NCBI GenBank assembly: GCA_963842335.1
Contig: CAWJGF010000004.1
Location: forward strand, 1-64,000
From: PALSA-600 sp963842335
GTDB lineage: Bacteria > Actinomycetota > Thermoleophilia > Gaiellales > Gaiellaceae
Reading direction: 5' to 3'
DNA length: 64,000 nucleotides
The notes below the pieces were generated by a model. That model worked only from the letters and a program-made list of their open reading frames with translations. It ran no database searches and was not told the origin of the DNA. Position numbers and translations under genes: made by a program. Shown here piece by piece: positions 15,503 to 27,367 of this stretch (position 1 is its first letter; each line of letters opens with the position of its first letter).

Positions 15503-16645
15503 TCAGCCGGCGCCGGCGCCGTCGACGGCGACCGTACGGGCCTTGCCCAGCTCCTTCGCCCGGTAGAGAGCGTCGTCGGCACGCTGGAAGAGGTCGTTCG
15601 GCTCTTCGCCCGGCTTCAGCTCCGCGACCCCCGCCGAGAGCTGGAGCGTCCCGGCCAGGCCGATCGGGCGGGAGCCGATCGCGCGCGCGATCCGGCTCGC
15701 GAGCAGCTGGCCGTCCCCGACGCTGCCCTCGGGCAGGACGACGGCGAACTCGTCACCGCCGACGCGGCACGGAACGTCGGCGTCTCGCATCACCGTGAGC
15801 ATGCGCTCCGCGGCCTCGGCCAGCACCGCGTCGCCGGCGAGATGACCCACGCGGTCGTTGACGGCCTTGAAGTCGTCGAGGTCGAGGACGATCACCGCGA
15901 GCCGCCGGTCGTAGCGCCCTGCGCGCGCGACCTCACGTGCGAGGGTCTCGTGGAAGTAACGGCGGTTGTGCAGGCCCGTCAGCGCGTCCAGGTCGGCGAG
16001 TGCGCGGGCCTCCGCGTAGCGGCGAGCGTTCTCGAGCGCCGCCCCGGCCCTGAACGCGACACGTTCGAGCGCGTCGATCTCGTCCTCCGAGATCCGACGG
16101 GTCGACGAGCGGCTGAATGCGCTGAGGGTGCCGACGGATGATCCGTCGGCACGGAGCGGAACGACCACGCCCGACCGGACGAGCCCGGACGAGTCGTCGG
16201 CCGTGTCGATGCGGTAGCGGTAGGAGACCTCGACCGCCCGCAGGTTCTCGTTGGCCGGGATCTCGAGCGCTGCCCCGGCGGCCTCGTCGGCCGGCATGCC
16301 GATGCTTGCCGCGAGCCGCGCGCCGTCGGGGCCGGCTGCCTCGAGATGCGCCGACTCGACGCCCGGGATCGTGGCAACCGCCTCGAGCGTCCGCTCCGTC
16401 ACCTCGTCGAGGTCGAGCGTCGCGGCCAGTTCGACCTGGAACCGCTCGACACGGCCCGCCGGCTCGTTCGCCTCGAGGGCGTCGGCGAGGTCGCGCATCG
16501 TCTCCTGCATCCCCGCCGCGAGCGACTTCACCGCCTCGGCGACCCGGTCGTCGGCCGTCGCCCGAGCGCGCCAAACCGCAACTGCTGCCGCGAGGGCAGT
16601 CAGAAACGCGAGACAGAGTGCCCCGATAGCGAAATAGACGTTCAC
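15503..16645 (-). CDS. Diguanylate cyclase with N-terminal membrane anchor and GAF domain
   Basis: Makes the second messenger cyclic di-GMP. From the GTG at 16645 the 380-residue protein has one membrane segment (residues ~3-25), a helical linker, a GAF-type sensor (~70-210) and a GGDEF domain with the intact active-site motif GGDEF. The product-inhibition site is RDAD, five residues before it (RxxD I-site), so the enzyme should be feedback regulated. It lies alone, divergent from rpsL and convergent with the response regulator (20-bp gap). Confidence 0.92.
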   Translation of the reverse strand: MNVYFAIGALCLAFLTALAAAVAVWRARATADDRVAEAVKSLAAGMQETMRDLADALEANEPAGRVERFQVELAATLDLDEVTERTLEAVATIPGVESAHLEAAGPDGARLAASIGMPADEAAGAALEIPANENLRAVEVSYRYRIDTADDSSGLVRSGVVVPLRADGSSVGTLSAFSRSSTRRISEDEIDALERVAFRAGAALENARRYAEARALADLDALTGLHNRRYFHETLAREVARAGRYDRRLAVIVLDLDDFKAVNDRVGHLAGDAVLAEAAERMLTVMRDADVPCRVGGDEFAVVLPEGSVGDGQLLASRIARAIGSRPIGLAGTLQLSAGVAELKPGEEPNDLFQRADDALYRAKELGKARTVAVDGAGAG

Positions 16646-16769
16646 CGCAGTCGGCTCACCATAGTGAGGGATCAAGCAGAAGGCTATGGCGCGAAATGGT
16701 GAAAAAACGGGCGCCGCCGGCGATCGGCTACCCTGCTTGAACGCAAGGAACGAAGCGGGTTCGAGGCGT

Positions 16770-16798
16770 TTGCGACCTCTTGCTCGATTCGCTACCAT
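16770..16798 (+). promoter_or_regulatory. Promoter of the rpsL (str) operon
   Basis: TTGCGA (16770-16775), a 17-bp spacer and TACCAT (16793-16798) form a good housekeeping promoter about 72 bp before the rpsL start codon. It drives the long ribosomal protein run. The 231 bp between rpsL and the divergent cyclase otherwise holds only a short inverted repeat, CTCAC-CATA-GTGAG, near the cyclase start. Confidence 0.65.
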
Positions 16799-16876
16799 GC
16801 CTCGCCGTCGGTGGGCGCCGCGTGCTCCCCCGTCCTTCTGTCTGAATACGACCCGCTTTAGGAGATCTGTTTCCGC

Positions 16877-17251
16877 ATGCCGACCGTCAATCAACTGATT
16901 CGCAAGGGCCGCGTGAAGAAGCGCGCCAAGGTGAAGACCCCTGCGCTCGCGGGAGCCCCGCAGAAGCGCGGCGTCTGCACGCGGGTCTCGACGACCACCC
17001 CGCGTAAGCCGAACTCGGCGCTGCGGAAGATCGCGCGCGTCCGGCTCACGAACGGCCAGGAGGTCGGCACCTACATTCCCGGCGAGGGTCACAATCTCCA
17101 GGAGCACTCCGTCGTGCTCGTCCGCGGCGGCCGCACGAGCGACCTCCCGGGCTTCCGTTACAAGGTGATCCGTGCCGCGCTCGACGCCTCCGGGGTCGCC
17201 GACCGCAAGCAAGGCCGGTCGAAGTACGGAGCGAAGAAGAGCTCCTCGTAA
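16877..17251 (+). CDS. rpsL: 30S ribosomal protein S12
   Basis: S12 sits at the decoding centre and is the classic streptomycin-resistance protein. The 124 residues include TTTPRKPNSALRKIARVRL, with the Lys normally mutated in resistant strains, and the second conserved loop VRGGRTSDLPGFRYKVIR. It opens the str operon; its TAA overlaps the rpsG ATG by one base. Confidence 0.98.
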   Translation: MPTVNQLIRKGRVKKRAKVKTPALAGAPQKRGVCTRVSTTTPRKPNSALRKIARVRLTNGQEVGTYIPGEGHNLQEHSVVLVRGGRTSDLPGFRYKVIRAALDASGVADRKQGRSKYGAKKSSS

Positions 17252-17721
17252 TGCCCCGCCGCGCTGAAATCACCCCGCGCCCGGTCATCTCCGACCCGGT
17301 CTACGACAGCCAGCTCGTGACGCAGCTGATGAACCGCGTCATGCGTGACGGCAAGAAGTCGACGGCCGAGGCGATCGTCTATTCGGCGCTCGACAAGGTC
17401 GGCGAGAAGACGGGCCGCCCGCCGGTCGAGGTGCTCGAGCAGGCCGTGAAGACGGTCACGCCGGTGCTCGAGGTTCGCTCGCGCCGCGTCGGTGGCGCGA
17501 ACTATCAGGTTCCGATCGAGGTTCCGCAGCGCCGCGGGCGCACGCTGGCCCTTCGCTGGCTCGTCACGTTCTCGCGCGACCGTCGTGAGAAGCACATGGC
17601 GGACAAGCTGGCCGGCGAGATCCTCGATGCCCTCGAGCAGCAGGGCAACGCGTACAAGCGCAAAGACGACATGTACCGGATGGCGCAGGCCAACAAGGCC
17701 TTTGCGCACTACCGCTGGTAA
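17251..17721 (+). CDS. rpsG: 30S ribosomal protein S7
   Basis: S7 nucleates assembly of the 30S head. It has a normal length of 156 residues with the family start MPRRAEITPRPVISDPVY and the conserved AVKTVTPVLEVRSRRVGG. It lies between rpsL and fusA as in most bacteria. Confidence 0.98.
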   Translation: MPRRAEITPRPVISDPVYDSQLVTQLMNRVMRDGKKSTAEAIVYSALDKVGEKTGRPPVEVLEQAVKTVTPVLEVRSRRVGGANYQVPIEVPQRRGRTLALRWLVTFSRDRREKHMADKLAGEILDALEQQGNAYKRKDDMYRMAQANKAFAHYRW

Positions 17722-17730
17722 GGGAGAGAG

Positions 17731-19827
<2,097 letters not shown>

Positions 19828-19840
19828 AAGGAAGGAAGGA

Positions 19841-21031
<1,191 letters not shown>

Positions 21032-21058
21032 CTGATCGTCGAGTAGAGAGCAGCAGAC

Positions 21059-21367
21059 ATGGCACAGGGAAAAATCCGGATCCGCCTGAAGGGCTACGAC
21101 CATCAACAGCTGGACCGGTCGGCCCAGCAGATCGTCGACACCGCGCAACGCAGCGGTGCGACGATCACTGGGCCGGTCCCTCTGCCGACGGAGAAGAACG
21201 TCTACTGCGTGATCCGCAGCCCGTTCAAGGACAAGGACTCACGCGAGCACTTCGAGATCCGCACCCACAAGCGGCTCATCGACATCCTCAGCCCGACGCC
21301 GAAGACGATCGACCAGCTGATGCGGCTCGATCTCCCGGCGGGCGTCGACATCGAGATCAAGCTCTAG
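21059..21367 (+). CDS. rpsJ: 30S ribosomal protein S10
   Basis: First gene of the S10 cluster; S10 also acts as NusE in antitermination complexes. 102 residues, KIRIRLKGYDHQQLDRSA at the N-terminus, normal length. Only 27 bp separate it from tuf, so no room remains for an S10-type leader with its own promoter, and the cluster is probably read through from the str genes. Confidence 0.98.
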   Translation: MAQGKIRIRLKGYDHQQLDRSAQQIVDTAQRSGATITGPVPLPTEKNVYCVIRSPFKDKDSREHFEIRTHKRLIDILSPTPKTIDQLMRLDLPAGVDIEIKL

Positions 21368-21369
21368 CC

Positions 21370-21987
21370 ATGGCGAAGGGAATCCTCGGCAAGAAGCTCG
21401 GCATGACGCAGGTCTTCGATCCGGAGACCGGCGGGGTCACGGCTGTCACGGTCATCCAGGCCGGCCCGTGCCCCGTCGTGCAGGTGAAGTTCGAGGCCGA
21501 GGACGGCTACGACGCCGTGCAGCTCGCATTCGACGCCGTGCCCGACCGCAAGCTGACGAAGCCCGAGCTCGGCCATCTGGCCAAGTTCAAGGTCGGCGCG
21601 CACCGCAGGCTCGTCGAGTTTCGTGGCGGCATCGACGGCGCGGTCGAGGGCGAGCAGGTGACTGTCGAGCTCTTCGAGGCAGGCGACAAGGTGAAGGTCG
21701 CCGGCATCGGCATCGGCAAGGGCTTCCAGGGCACGATCAAGCGCCACAACTTCAGCTCGGGCCCGCGCTCGCACGGCTCCCACAACATTCGCAAGCCCGG
21801 CTCGATCGGAGCGTCGGCGACGCCCTCGCGCGTCATGAAGGGCCGCAAGATGCCCGGCCTGATGGGCGGCAAGCGGGTCACGCAACTCGGCCTGACCGTG
21901 CACGGCATCGATGCCGAGCTCAACCTCCTGCTCGTGAAGGGCGCCGTCCCTGGCCCGAAGAACGGCTTCGTCGAGGTGCGCGGGTAA
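21370..21987 (+). CDS. rplC: 50S ribosomal protein L3
   Basis: L3 is an early assembly protein near the peptidyl-transferase centre. 205 residues, beginning MAKGILGKKLGMTQVFD, with the conserved GSIGASATPSRVMKGRKMPG near residue 145-165. Its TAA overlaps the rplD ATG by one base. Confidence 0.98.
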   Translation: MAKGILGKKLGMTQVFDPETGGVTAVTVIQAGPCPVVQVKFEAEDGYDAVQLAFDAVPDRKLTKPELGHLAKFKVGAHRRLVEFRGGIDGAVEGEQVTVELFEAGDKVKVAGIGIGKGFQGTIKRHNFSSGPRSHGSHNIRKPGSIGASATPSRVMKGRKMPGLMGGKRVTQLGLTVHGIDAELNLLLVKGAVPGPKNGFVEVRG

Positions 21988-22616
21988 TGGCCTCTCCCAC
22001 CGCTCCCATGCTCGATGCGTCGGGCAAGAAGTCGAAGGACGTCTCGCTCGGCGAGGACGTGTTCGGCGCCGAGGTCAAGGCACATCTCGTGCACGAAGCG
22101 GTCCGGTCCGAGATGAACGCGCAACGCGCAGGCACCTCCGCGACGAAGAGCCGCGGGCTCGTCTCCGGCGGTCGCGCGAAGCCGTGGCGCCAGAAGGGCA
22201 CCGGCCGCGCGCGTCAGGGCACGATCCGCGCCCCGCAGTTCTCGGGCGGCGGTCATGCGTTCGCGAAGACGCCGCGTGACTTCGTGCAGAAGGTCAACCG
22301 CAAGGCGGCCAAAGCCGCGCTTCGGTCGGCCCTCGCGAGCCACGTCAACGAGGGCTCGCTCGCGATCGTCTCCGCCGACGATTTCGACGCTCCGTCGACC
22401 AAGCAGGGCAAGGCGCTCGTCGAAGCCTGGGGCCAGCGCACGCCGCTCGTGATCGTGGCGACCGAGGGTGAGACGAACCTCCTGAAGAGCTTCCGCAACC
22501 TGCAGCGGGTCGTCGTCATCACGCCGAGCGAGGTCGAGGTCAGCGCTCTCGTGTGGGCGCGTTCGCTGCTCGTCACCGAGACTGCGCTGCCGCTCGTCGA
22601 GGGGAGGGCACAGTAA
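21987..22616 (+). CDS. rplD: 50S ribosomal protein L4
   Basis: L4 lines the exit tunnel and is an autoregulator of the S10 operon in E. coli. 209 residues from the ATG that overlaps rplC. The tunnel loop is RAKPWRQKGTGRARQGTIRA. The start is set by the overlap and by the family N-terminus. Confidence 0.97.
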   Translation: MASPTAPMLDASGKKSKDVSLGEDVFGAEVKAHLVHEAVRSEMNAQRAGTSATKSRGLVSGGRAKPWRQKGTGRARQGTIRAPQFSGGGHAFAKTPRDFVQKVNRKAAKAALRSALASHVNEGSLAIVSADDFDAPSTKQGKALVEAWGQRTPLVIVATEGETNLLKSFRNLQRVVVITPSEVEVSALVWARSLLVTETALPLVEGRAQ

Positions 22617-22913
22617 ATGGCCCTGCACGCAAGCCAGGTCCTTCTGGCGCCGATCGTCAGTGAGAAGAGCTACGCGGCGTCGACGAGTGGCCAGTACACC
22701 TTCAAGGTGCATCCGGACGCGCACAAGACGCAGATCCGCCAGGCCGTCGAGCAGATGTTCGACGTCAAGGTTGCGCGCGTCAACGTGATCAAGGTGCAGG
22801 CCAAGCCGAAGCGGCGCGGAGCAATCAAGGGCACCCGTCAGGGTTGGAAGAAGGCCATCGTGCTCCTGCGCGCCGGCGACACGATCGAGATCTTCGAAGG
22901 AGCGCAGATTTAG
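22617..22913 (+). CDS. rplW: 50S ribosomal protein L23
   Basis: L23 forms the docking site for signal recognition particle and trigger factor at the tunnel exit. 98 residues with LLAPIVSEKSYAA and the C-terminal VLLRAGDTIEIFEG. It starts directly after the rplD stop. Confidence 0.97.
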   Translation: MALHASQVLLAPIVSEKSYAASTSGQYTFKVHPDAHKTQIRQAVEQMFDVKVARVNVIKVQAKPKRRGAIKGTRQGWKKAIVLLRAGDTIEIFEGAQI

Positions 22914-22915
22914 CC

Positions 22916-23758
22916 ATGCCAGTCCGTAGGTTCAAGCCGACCTCTCCGGGCCGCCGTCACATGACGGTGTCTGACTTCGCCGAGATCACGAAGTCGAAGC
23001 CCGAGAAGGCGCTCACCGAAAAGCTGACCAAGAAGGGTGGCCGCAACAACACGGGCCGCATCACGACGCGCCATCAGGGCGGCGGCCACAAGCGCCGTTA
23101 CCGCCTCGTCGACTTCAAGCGCACGAAGGACGGCGTGCCGGCCAAAGTGGCGGCGATCGAGTACGACCCGAATCGCTCTGCGCGCATCGCGCTGCTGCAC
23201 TACGCCGACGGGTTCAAGGCCTACATCCTCGCGCCGGCCGGTCTGCGCGTCGGCTCGGTCGTGCAGTCGGGCGCCGACGCCGACATCAAGCCGGGCAACG
23301 CGCTCCCGCTCGAGAACATCCCCACAGGCACGCTCGTGCACAACGTCGAGCTGAAGCCAGGCAAGGGCGGCCAGATGGCGCGCTCGGCCGGCTCCGGCAT
23401 CCAGCTGGTTGCAAAGGACGGCGCCCACGCGACGCTGCGTCTGCCCTCGGGCGAAATGCGGCGTGTGCTGATGACCTGCCGCGCCACGGTCGGCCAGGTC
23501 GGGAACGTCGAGCACGGCAACATCACCGGCGGCAAGGCCGGGCGCAGCCGCTGGCGGGGCATCCGCCCGGGCGTGCGCGGCTCGGCCATGAACCCGGTCG
23601 ACCATCCGCACGGCGGCGGCGAGGGCAAGTCGAAGGGCGGCCGTCATCCGGTAACCCCGTGGGGCGTTCCCACACTCGGCAAGCGCACCCGCTCCAAGCA
23701 CAAGGAATCCAACAAGTTGATCGTTCGCGGCCGTCGCCGCGGGAAGGACAAGCGCTAA
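22916..23758 (+). CDS. rplB: 50S ribosomal protein L2
   Basis: L2 is needed for subunit joining and peptidyl transferase function. 280 residues from ATG 22916, starting MPVRRFKPTSPGRRHMTV. The highly conserved AMNPVDHPHGGGEGKS holds the key His. Length and position are standard; the stop abuts rpsS. Confidence 0.98.
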   Translation: MPVRRFKPTSPGRRHMTVSDFAEITKSKPEKALTEKLTKKGGRNNTGRITTRHQGGGHKRRYRLVDFKRTKDGVPAKVAAIEYDPNRSARIALLHYADGFKAYILAPAGLRVGSVVQSGADADIKPGNALPLENIPTGTLVHNVELKPGKGGQMARSAGSGIQLVAKDGAHATLRLPSGEMRRVLMTCRATVGQVGNVEHGNITGGKAGRSRWRGIRPGVRGSAMNPVDHPHGGGEGKSKGGRHPVTPWGVPTLGKRTRSKHKESNKLIVRGRRRGKDKR

Positions 23759-24043
23759 ATGTCGAGATCTTCGAAGAAGGGGCCTTTCGTCGAGGAGCGG
23801 CTGCTCGCGCGCATCCAGAAGATGAATGACTCCGGTTCCAAGAACATGATTCGCACCTGGTCACGGACCTCCACGGTCTTCCCCGACATGGTCGGTCACA
23901 CGATCGCGGTCCACGACGGCCGCAAGCACGTGCCGGTGTTCATCTCGGAGCAGATGGTGGGGCACAAGCTGGGCGAGTTCGCGCCGACCCGGCACTTCCG
24001 TGGCCACGCCGGCGACCAGAAGACGCAGGTGAAGAAGCGCTAA
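23759..24043 (+). CDS. rpsS: 30S ribosomal protein S19
   Basis: S19 is in the 30S head and contacts S13 and the A-site finger. 94 residues, MSRSSKKGPFVEERLLARI, then RTWSRTSTVFPDMVGHTIAV. Its stop overlaps rplV by one base. Confidence 0.98.
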   Translation: MSRSSKKGPFVEERLLARIQKMNDSGSKNMIRTWSRTSTVFPDMVGHTIAVHDGRKHVPVFISEQMVGHKLGEFAPTRHFRGHAGDQKTQVKKR

Positions 24044-24474
24044 TGGCTGCCGTCGCGGAAAAGCAGCAGACCGTGCAAGCGGTCGCGAAGTTCGTCCGGA
24101 TCTCGCCGCGCAAGGCGCGCCTGGTGACGGACAACATCCGCGGGCGCAGCGTGCCCGAGGCGCGCACGATTCTCGCGTTCACCGAGCGCGCCGCCGCGGT
24201 CGAGATCGAGAAGGTCCTGAGCTCTGCCGTCGCGAACGCCGAGTCGAACCCGGCGCTGCAGTGGCGCGGCGACGACCTCGTCGTTGCGGCTGTCTTCGTC
24301 GACGGTGGTCCGACGATCAAGCGCTGGCGCGCCCGCGCGCGCGGCCGCGTCGCCCGCATCAAGAAGCGCACGTGCCACATCACGATTCAGGTCGCGCAGA
24401 CGGCTGCGGCTCCCGCTCCGGCGGAGAAGACCAAGCCGAAGAGGCGCAAGTCGACCGCGAAGAAGGAGAGCTAG
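24043..24474 (+). CDS. rplV: 50S ribosomal protein L22 with basic C-terminal tail
   Basis: L22 spans the 50S subunit and lines the exit tunnel. Residues ~1-118 are the L22 fold (VRISPRKARLVTDNIRGRSV; RARGRVARIKKRTCHITI). A tail of about 25 residues rich in Ala, Pro and Lys extends it to 143. The TAG overlaps the rpsC GTG by one base. Confidence 0.97.
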   Translation: MAAVAEKQQTVQAVAKFVRISPRKARLVTDNIRGRSVPEARTILAFTERAAAVEIEKVLSSAVANAESNPALQWRGDDLVVAAVFVDGGPTIKRWRARARGRVARIKKRTCHITIQVAQTAAAPAPAEKTKPKRRKSTAKKES

Positions 24475-25706
24475 TGGGTCAGAAAATTCATCCTGGCGGC
24501 CTGCGCGTCGGTGTCATCCACGACTGGAAGTCGAACTGGATGGTCCCCGACAAGGAATTCGCAGGCGCGCTGATCGAAGACATCAAGATCCGCGAGCACA
24601 TTCTCGGGAAGCTCTCGCACGCCGGGTTGTCGGACATCCTGATCCGCAAGGACAAGCAGCGGATCACGATCGACATCTACACGGCGCGCCCCGGCATCGT
24701 GATCGGCAAGTCCGGGGTCGAGGTCGACGCGCTGCGCAAAGAAGTGCACGCGATGACGCAGAAGAACGTGCACATCAACATCAACGAGATCAAGCGGCCG
24801 GAGCTCGACGCGAAGCTTGTCGCTCAGTCGATCGCTGAACAGTTGCAAAACCGGGTTTCATTCCGCAGGGCGATGAAGCGTTCCCTCGCGTCCGCGATCC
24901 GCTCGGGCGCAGCCGGCGTGAAGGTCAAGTGCTCGGGCCGCCTGGGCGGCTCCGAGATGAGCCGCTCGGAGCAGTACTCCGAGGGCCGCGTGCCGCTGCA
25001 CACCATTCGCGCGGACATCGACTACGGCTTCGTCGAGGCGAGGACTCCGACCGGCCGCATCGGCGTGAAGGTCTGGATCAACAAGGGCGAGATCATGCCG
25101 CAGGGCTACTCGGGCATGGCCGAGAAGAAGGAGACGCGGCTTGGCGACCAGGACACGGCACGCCGCCGTGGTGGCGTCACCGAGGGTCTCGGCGCCTCGC
25201 GCGAATCCGGCCGCAATCGCAACCAGGATCGCGAGGGTCTCGGCCCGGTGCGCCGCGGCCGTCCCGGCCAGCGCGGCGGCCAGCCGCAGCGCCCCGGCGG
25301 TGGCGGGCCTGGCAACCGCGCCGGTGCCCCGCGCAACCGTGGCGGCGCGACGCGCCCCGCTGGTGGAGGCCGTCCGCAACGCGAGACGACCGCTCCCGAG
25401 GCGACGACTCCCGAGACGACCGCTCCCGAGGCGAACGTCGCCACACCCGTGACCGAGCCGGTCGTCGCCGAGCAGGTCGTGGAGGCGACTCCGGCGCCGG
25501 CCGTCGAGGCGACGCCCGCACCGGCCGCGGAGGCGACCGTCGAGACGCCGCAGGAGACGACGAAGCCCGAGAAGAAGCCCGCCGCTCCGAGGAAGCCCGC
25601 TGCCGAGAAGAAGCCGGCCGCGGCCGACAAGCCGGCCGCCGACGAGAAGCCGGCCGCGAGGAAGGCCGCCCCGAAGAAGCCGGCGCCGAAGAAGGCCGAT
25701 AGCTGA
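24474..25706 (+). CDS. rpsC: 30S ribosomal protein S3 with ~190-residue disordered C-terminal extension
   Basis: S3 sits at the mRNA entry channel and helps unwind mRNA. Residues ~1-215 form the normal protein (GQKIHPGGLRVGVIHDWKSN, KH domain with GIVIGKSGVEVDALRKEV, then IGVKVWINKGEIMP). The product is 410 residues against a usual 210-280. The extra part is an RGG-like Arg/Gly/Pro stretch (~225-300), followed by repeats of TAPEAT, AEATPAPA and finally KPAAxKK units. Such tails are intrinsically disordered and could bind RNA. The GTG start overlaps rplV. Confidence 0.96.
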   Translation: MGQKIHPGGLRVGVIHDWKSNWMVPDKEFAGALIEDIKIREHILGKLSHAGLSDILIRKDKQRITIDIYTARPGIVIGKSGVEVDALRKEVHAMTQKNVHININEIKRPELDAKLVAQSIAEQLQNRVSFRRAMKRSLASAIRSGAAGVKVKCSGRLGGSEMSRSEQYSEGRVPLHTIRADIDYGFVEARTPTGRIGVKVWINKGEIMPQGYSGMAEKKETRLGDQDTARRRGGVTEGLGASRESGRNRNQDREGLGPVRRGRPGQRGGQPQRPGGGGPGNRAGAPRNRGGATRPAGGGRPQRETTAPEATTPETTAPEANVATPVTEPVVAEQVVEATPAPAVEATPAPAAEATVETPQETTKPEKKPAAPRKPAAEKKPAAADKPAADEKPAARKAAPKKPAPKKADS

Positions 25707-26137
25707 TGCTGCTCCCCAAGAAGACCAAGTTCAGGAAGCACCATCGCGGCCGCCGCCGCGGCGAGTCGCGCGGGCAGACGACCGTGAACTTCGGCGAGTA
25801 CGGGATCAAGGCCCTCGAGGCCGGCTGGATCACGAACCGCCAGATCGAGGCGGCCCGGATCGCGATGACGCGCAAGATCAAGCGCGGCGGCAAGGTCTGG
25901 ATCAACGTCTTCCCCGACAAGCCCTTCACGAAGAAGCCGGCCGAGACGCGCATGGGCAAGGGCAAAGGCTCACCCGAAGGCTGGGTGGCCGTGGTCAAGC
26001 CCGGGCGCGTCATGTTCGAGCTCGCAGGCGTGCCCGAGCCGCTGGCCAAGGAAGCACTGCGCCTGGCCGGCCAGAAGCTGCCGCTGAAGACGAAGTTCGT
26101 GCGGCGCGACGACGGTGGTGATCTCTTTGCGGGCTAG
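25706..26137 (+). CDS. rplP: 50S ribosomal protein L16
   Basis: L16 contacts A-site tRNA and is added late in assembly. 143 residues, starting MLLPKKTKFRKHHRGRRRG, with KGKGSPEGWVAVVKPGRVMF in the middle. The ATG overlaps the rpsC stop. Confidence 0.98.
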   Translation: MLLPKKTKFRKHHRGRRRGESRGQTTVNFGEYGIKALEAGWITNRQIEAARIAMTRKIKRGGKVWINVFPDKPFTKKPAETRMGKGKGSPEGWVAVVKPGRVMFELAGVPEPLAKEALRLAGQKLPLKTKFVRRDDGGDLFAG

Positions 26138-26336
26138 AGACCTCCGCGATCTGTCGAACGACGAGCTGGATCACAAGCTCGCAGACACCCGGCAGGAGCT
26201 CTTCAACCTCCGGTTTCAGGCAGCCACCGGCGCACTCGAGAACTCGACGCGCCTCCGGCTCGCCAAGCGCGAGATCGCGCGCATCTTGACGACGCAGCAC
26301 GAGCGCAACTCCAACAAGCAGAAAGTGCAGAACTAG
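26127..26336 (+). CDS. rpmC: 50S ribosomal protein L29
   Basis: A small helical protein at the tunnel exit. Read from TTG 26127 it starts MRARDLRDLSNDELDHK, which matches the family N-terminus, and ends QHERNSNKQKVQN (69 residues). GTG codons at 26115 and 26118 are in frame and cannot be excluded. The start overlaps the end of rplP by about 11 bp, with GGTGGTG as a possible binding site. Confidence 0.92.
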   Translation: MRARDLRDLSNDELDHKLADTRQELFNLRFQAATGALENSTRLRLAKREIARILTTQHERNSNKQKVQN

Positions 26337-26984
26337 ATGGCGGACGAAAAAGAACTGAACGAGACACCCGAGGAGTCGACGACCGAGGAAGCCGCCGTCG
26401 AGGAGACGACCCCGGCGGCCGAAGTCGAGGAGACCCCGGCTGTCGAGGAGACTCCGGCTCCAGAAGCGGCACCTGCGGCTGAGGTCGACGAGGCGCCGGC
26501 CGCCGAAGAGGCACCCGTTGCCGCCGAGGAGCCCGTTGCCGCGGAGGCAGCGGCTGTCGAAGAGGCGGCGCCCGAAGAGGTAGCGCCCGAAGAGCCGGCC
26601 GCAGCACCGGTCGCGAAGCCGTCGAAGTCGCAGCGGCACGTGCCCCGGACCGCGCGCCGCACGCGCACGAAGGTCGTACGCGAGAAGCCAGCTTCGCGCA
26701 AGCCGATCACGCGCACGGAGAAGCCGGACTACGAGCGCGGCCGTCGCCAGGAGCGACGCGGCGTCGTCGTCTCCGACAAGGGCGACAAGACGATCATCGT
26801 CAAGGTCGACGTGATCAAGAGCCACCCGAAGTACAAGAAGGTGATCCGCTCGACGGTCAAGTTCCATGCGCACGACGAGGCGAACACGGCCGGCGTCGGC
26901 GACAAGGTGCGCATCGTCGAGACGCGGCCGCTCTCCAAGCTGAAGCACTGGCGCCTCGCCGAGATCACGGAGAAGGCGAAGTGA
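26337..26984 (+). CDS. rpsQ: 30S ribosomal protein S17 with ~130-residue acidic N-terminal extension
   Basis: S17 is an early 30S assembly protein. The true S17 domain is only the last ~80 residues (RRGVVVSDKGDKTIIVKVDV ... LSKLKHWRLAEI). It is preceded by ~95 residues of Glu/Ala/Pro/Val repeats such as VEETPAPEAAPAAEVDE and then a basic linker (HVPRTARRTRTKVVREK). The total of 215 residues is over twice the usual ~85. An N-terminal extension on this protein is unusual, while the frame and stop are clean. The ATG follows the rpmC stop directly; no good internal start with a ribosome site is obvious. Confidence 0.95.
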   Translation: MADEKELNETPEESTTEEAAVEETTPAAEVEETPAVEETPAPEAAPAAEVDEAPAAEEAPVAAEEPVAAEAAAVEEAAPEEVAPEEPAAAPVAKPSKSQRHVPRTARRTRTKVVREKPASRKPITRTEKPDYERGRRQERRGVVVSDKGDKTIIVKVDVIKSHPKYKKVIRSTVKFHAHDEANTAGVGDKVRIVETRPLSKLKHWRLAEITEKAK

Positions 26985-27349
26985 TCCAGCAGGAAACACG
27001 TCTCAAAGTGGCCGACAACACGGGTGCGCGTGAGCTACTCTGCATCCGCGTTGCCGGCGGCTCCAGGCGCCGCTACGCACGTGTCGGCGACATCATCACT
27101 GCGACCGTCAAGTCCGCTGCCCCACAGGGCGCGGTCAAGAAGGGCGAAGTGGTGAAGGCCGTCGTCGTGCGGACGAAGAAGCCCTTCGGCCGTGACGACG
27201 GAACGCTGATCGCGTTCGACGAGAACGCAGCTGTGCTGATCGACAACGCAAGGAATCCGCGCGGGACGCGCATCTTCGGGCCTGTCGCCCGCGAGTTGCG
27301 TGAGAAGAACTTCATGAAAATCGTGAGCCTGGCTCCAGAAGTCCTTTAA
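26981..27349 (+). CDS. rplN: 50S ribosomal protein L14
   Basis: L14 is at the subunit interface and is the target of silencing factor RsfS. 122 residues with MIQQETRLKVADNTGAREL and the C-terminal RELREKNFMKIVSLAPEVL. The GTG start overlaps the S17 stop by 4 bp. Confidence 0.98.
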   Translation: MIQQETRLKVADNTGARELLCIRVAGGSRRRYARVGDIITATVKSAAPQGAVKKGEVVKAVVVRTKKPFGRDDGTLIAFDENAAVLIDNARNPRGTRIFGPVARELREKNFMKIVSLAPEVL

Positions 27350-27367
27350 GAGAATGGTGCTCTAGTT

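Noticed and set aside
21032..21058. S10-operon leader before rpsJ
   Set aside because: Only 27 bp separate tuf and rpsJ; no structure fits.
26337..26730. Acidic stretch before S17 as a separate gene
   Set aside because: It is in frame with the S17 domain with no stop between; an internal start cannot be excluded but none has a clear ribosome site.
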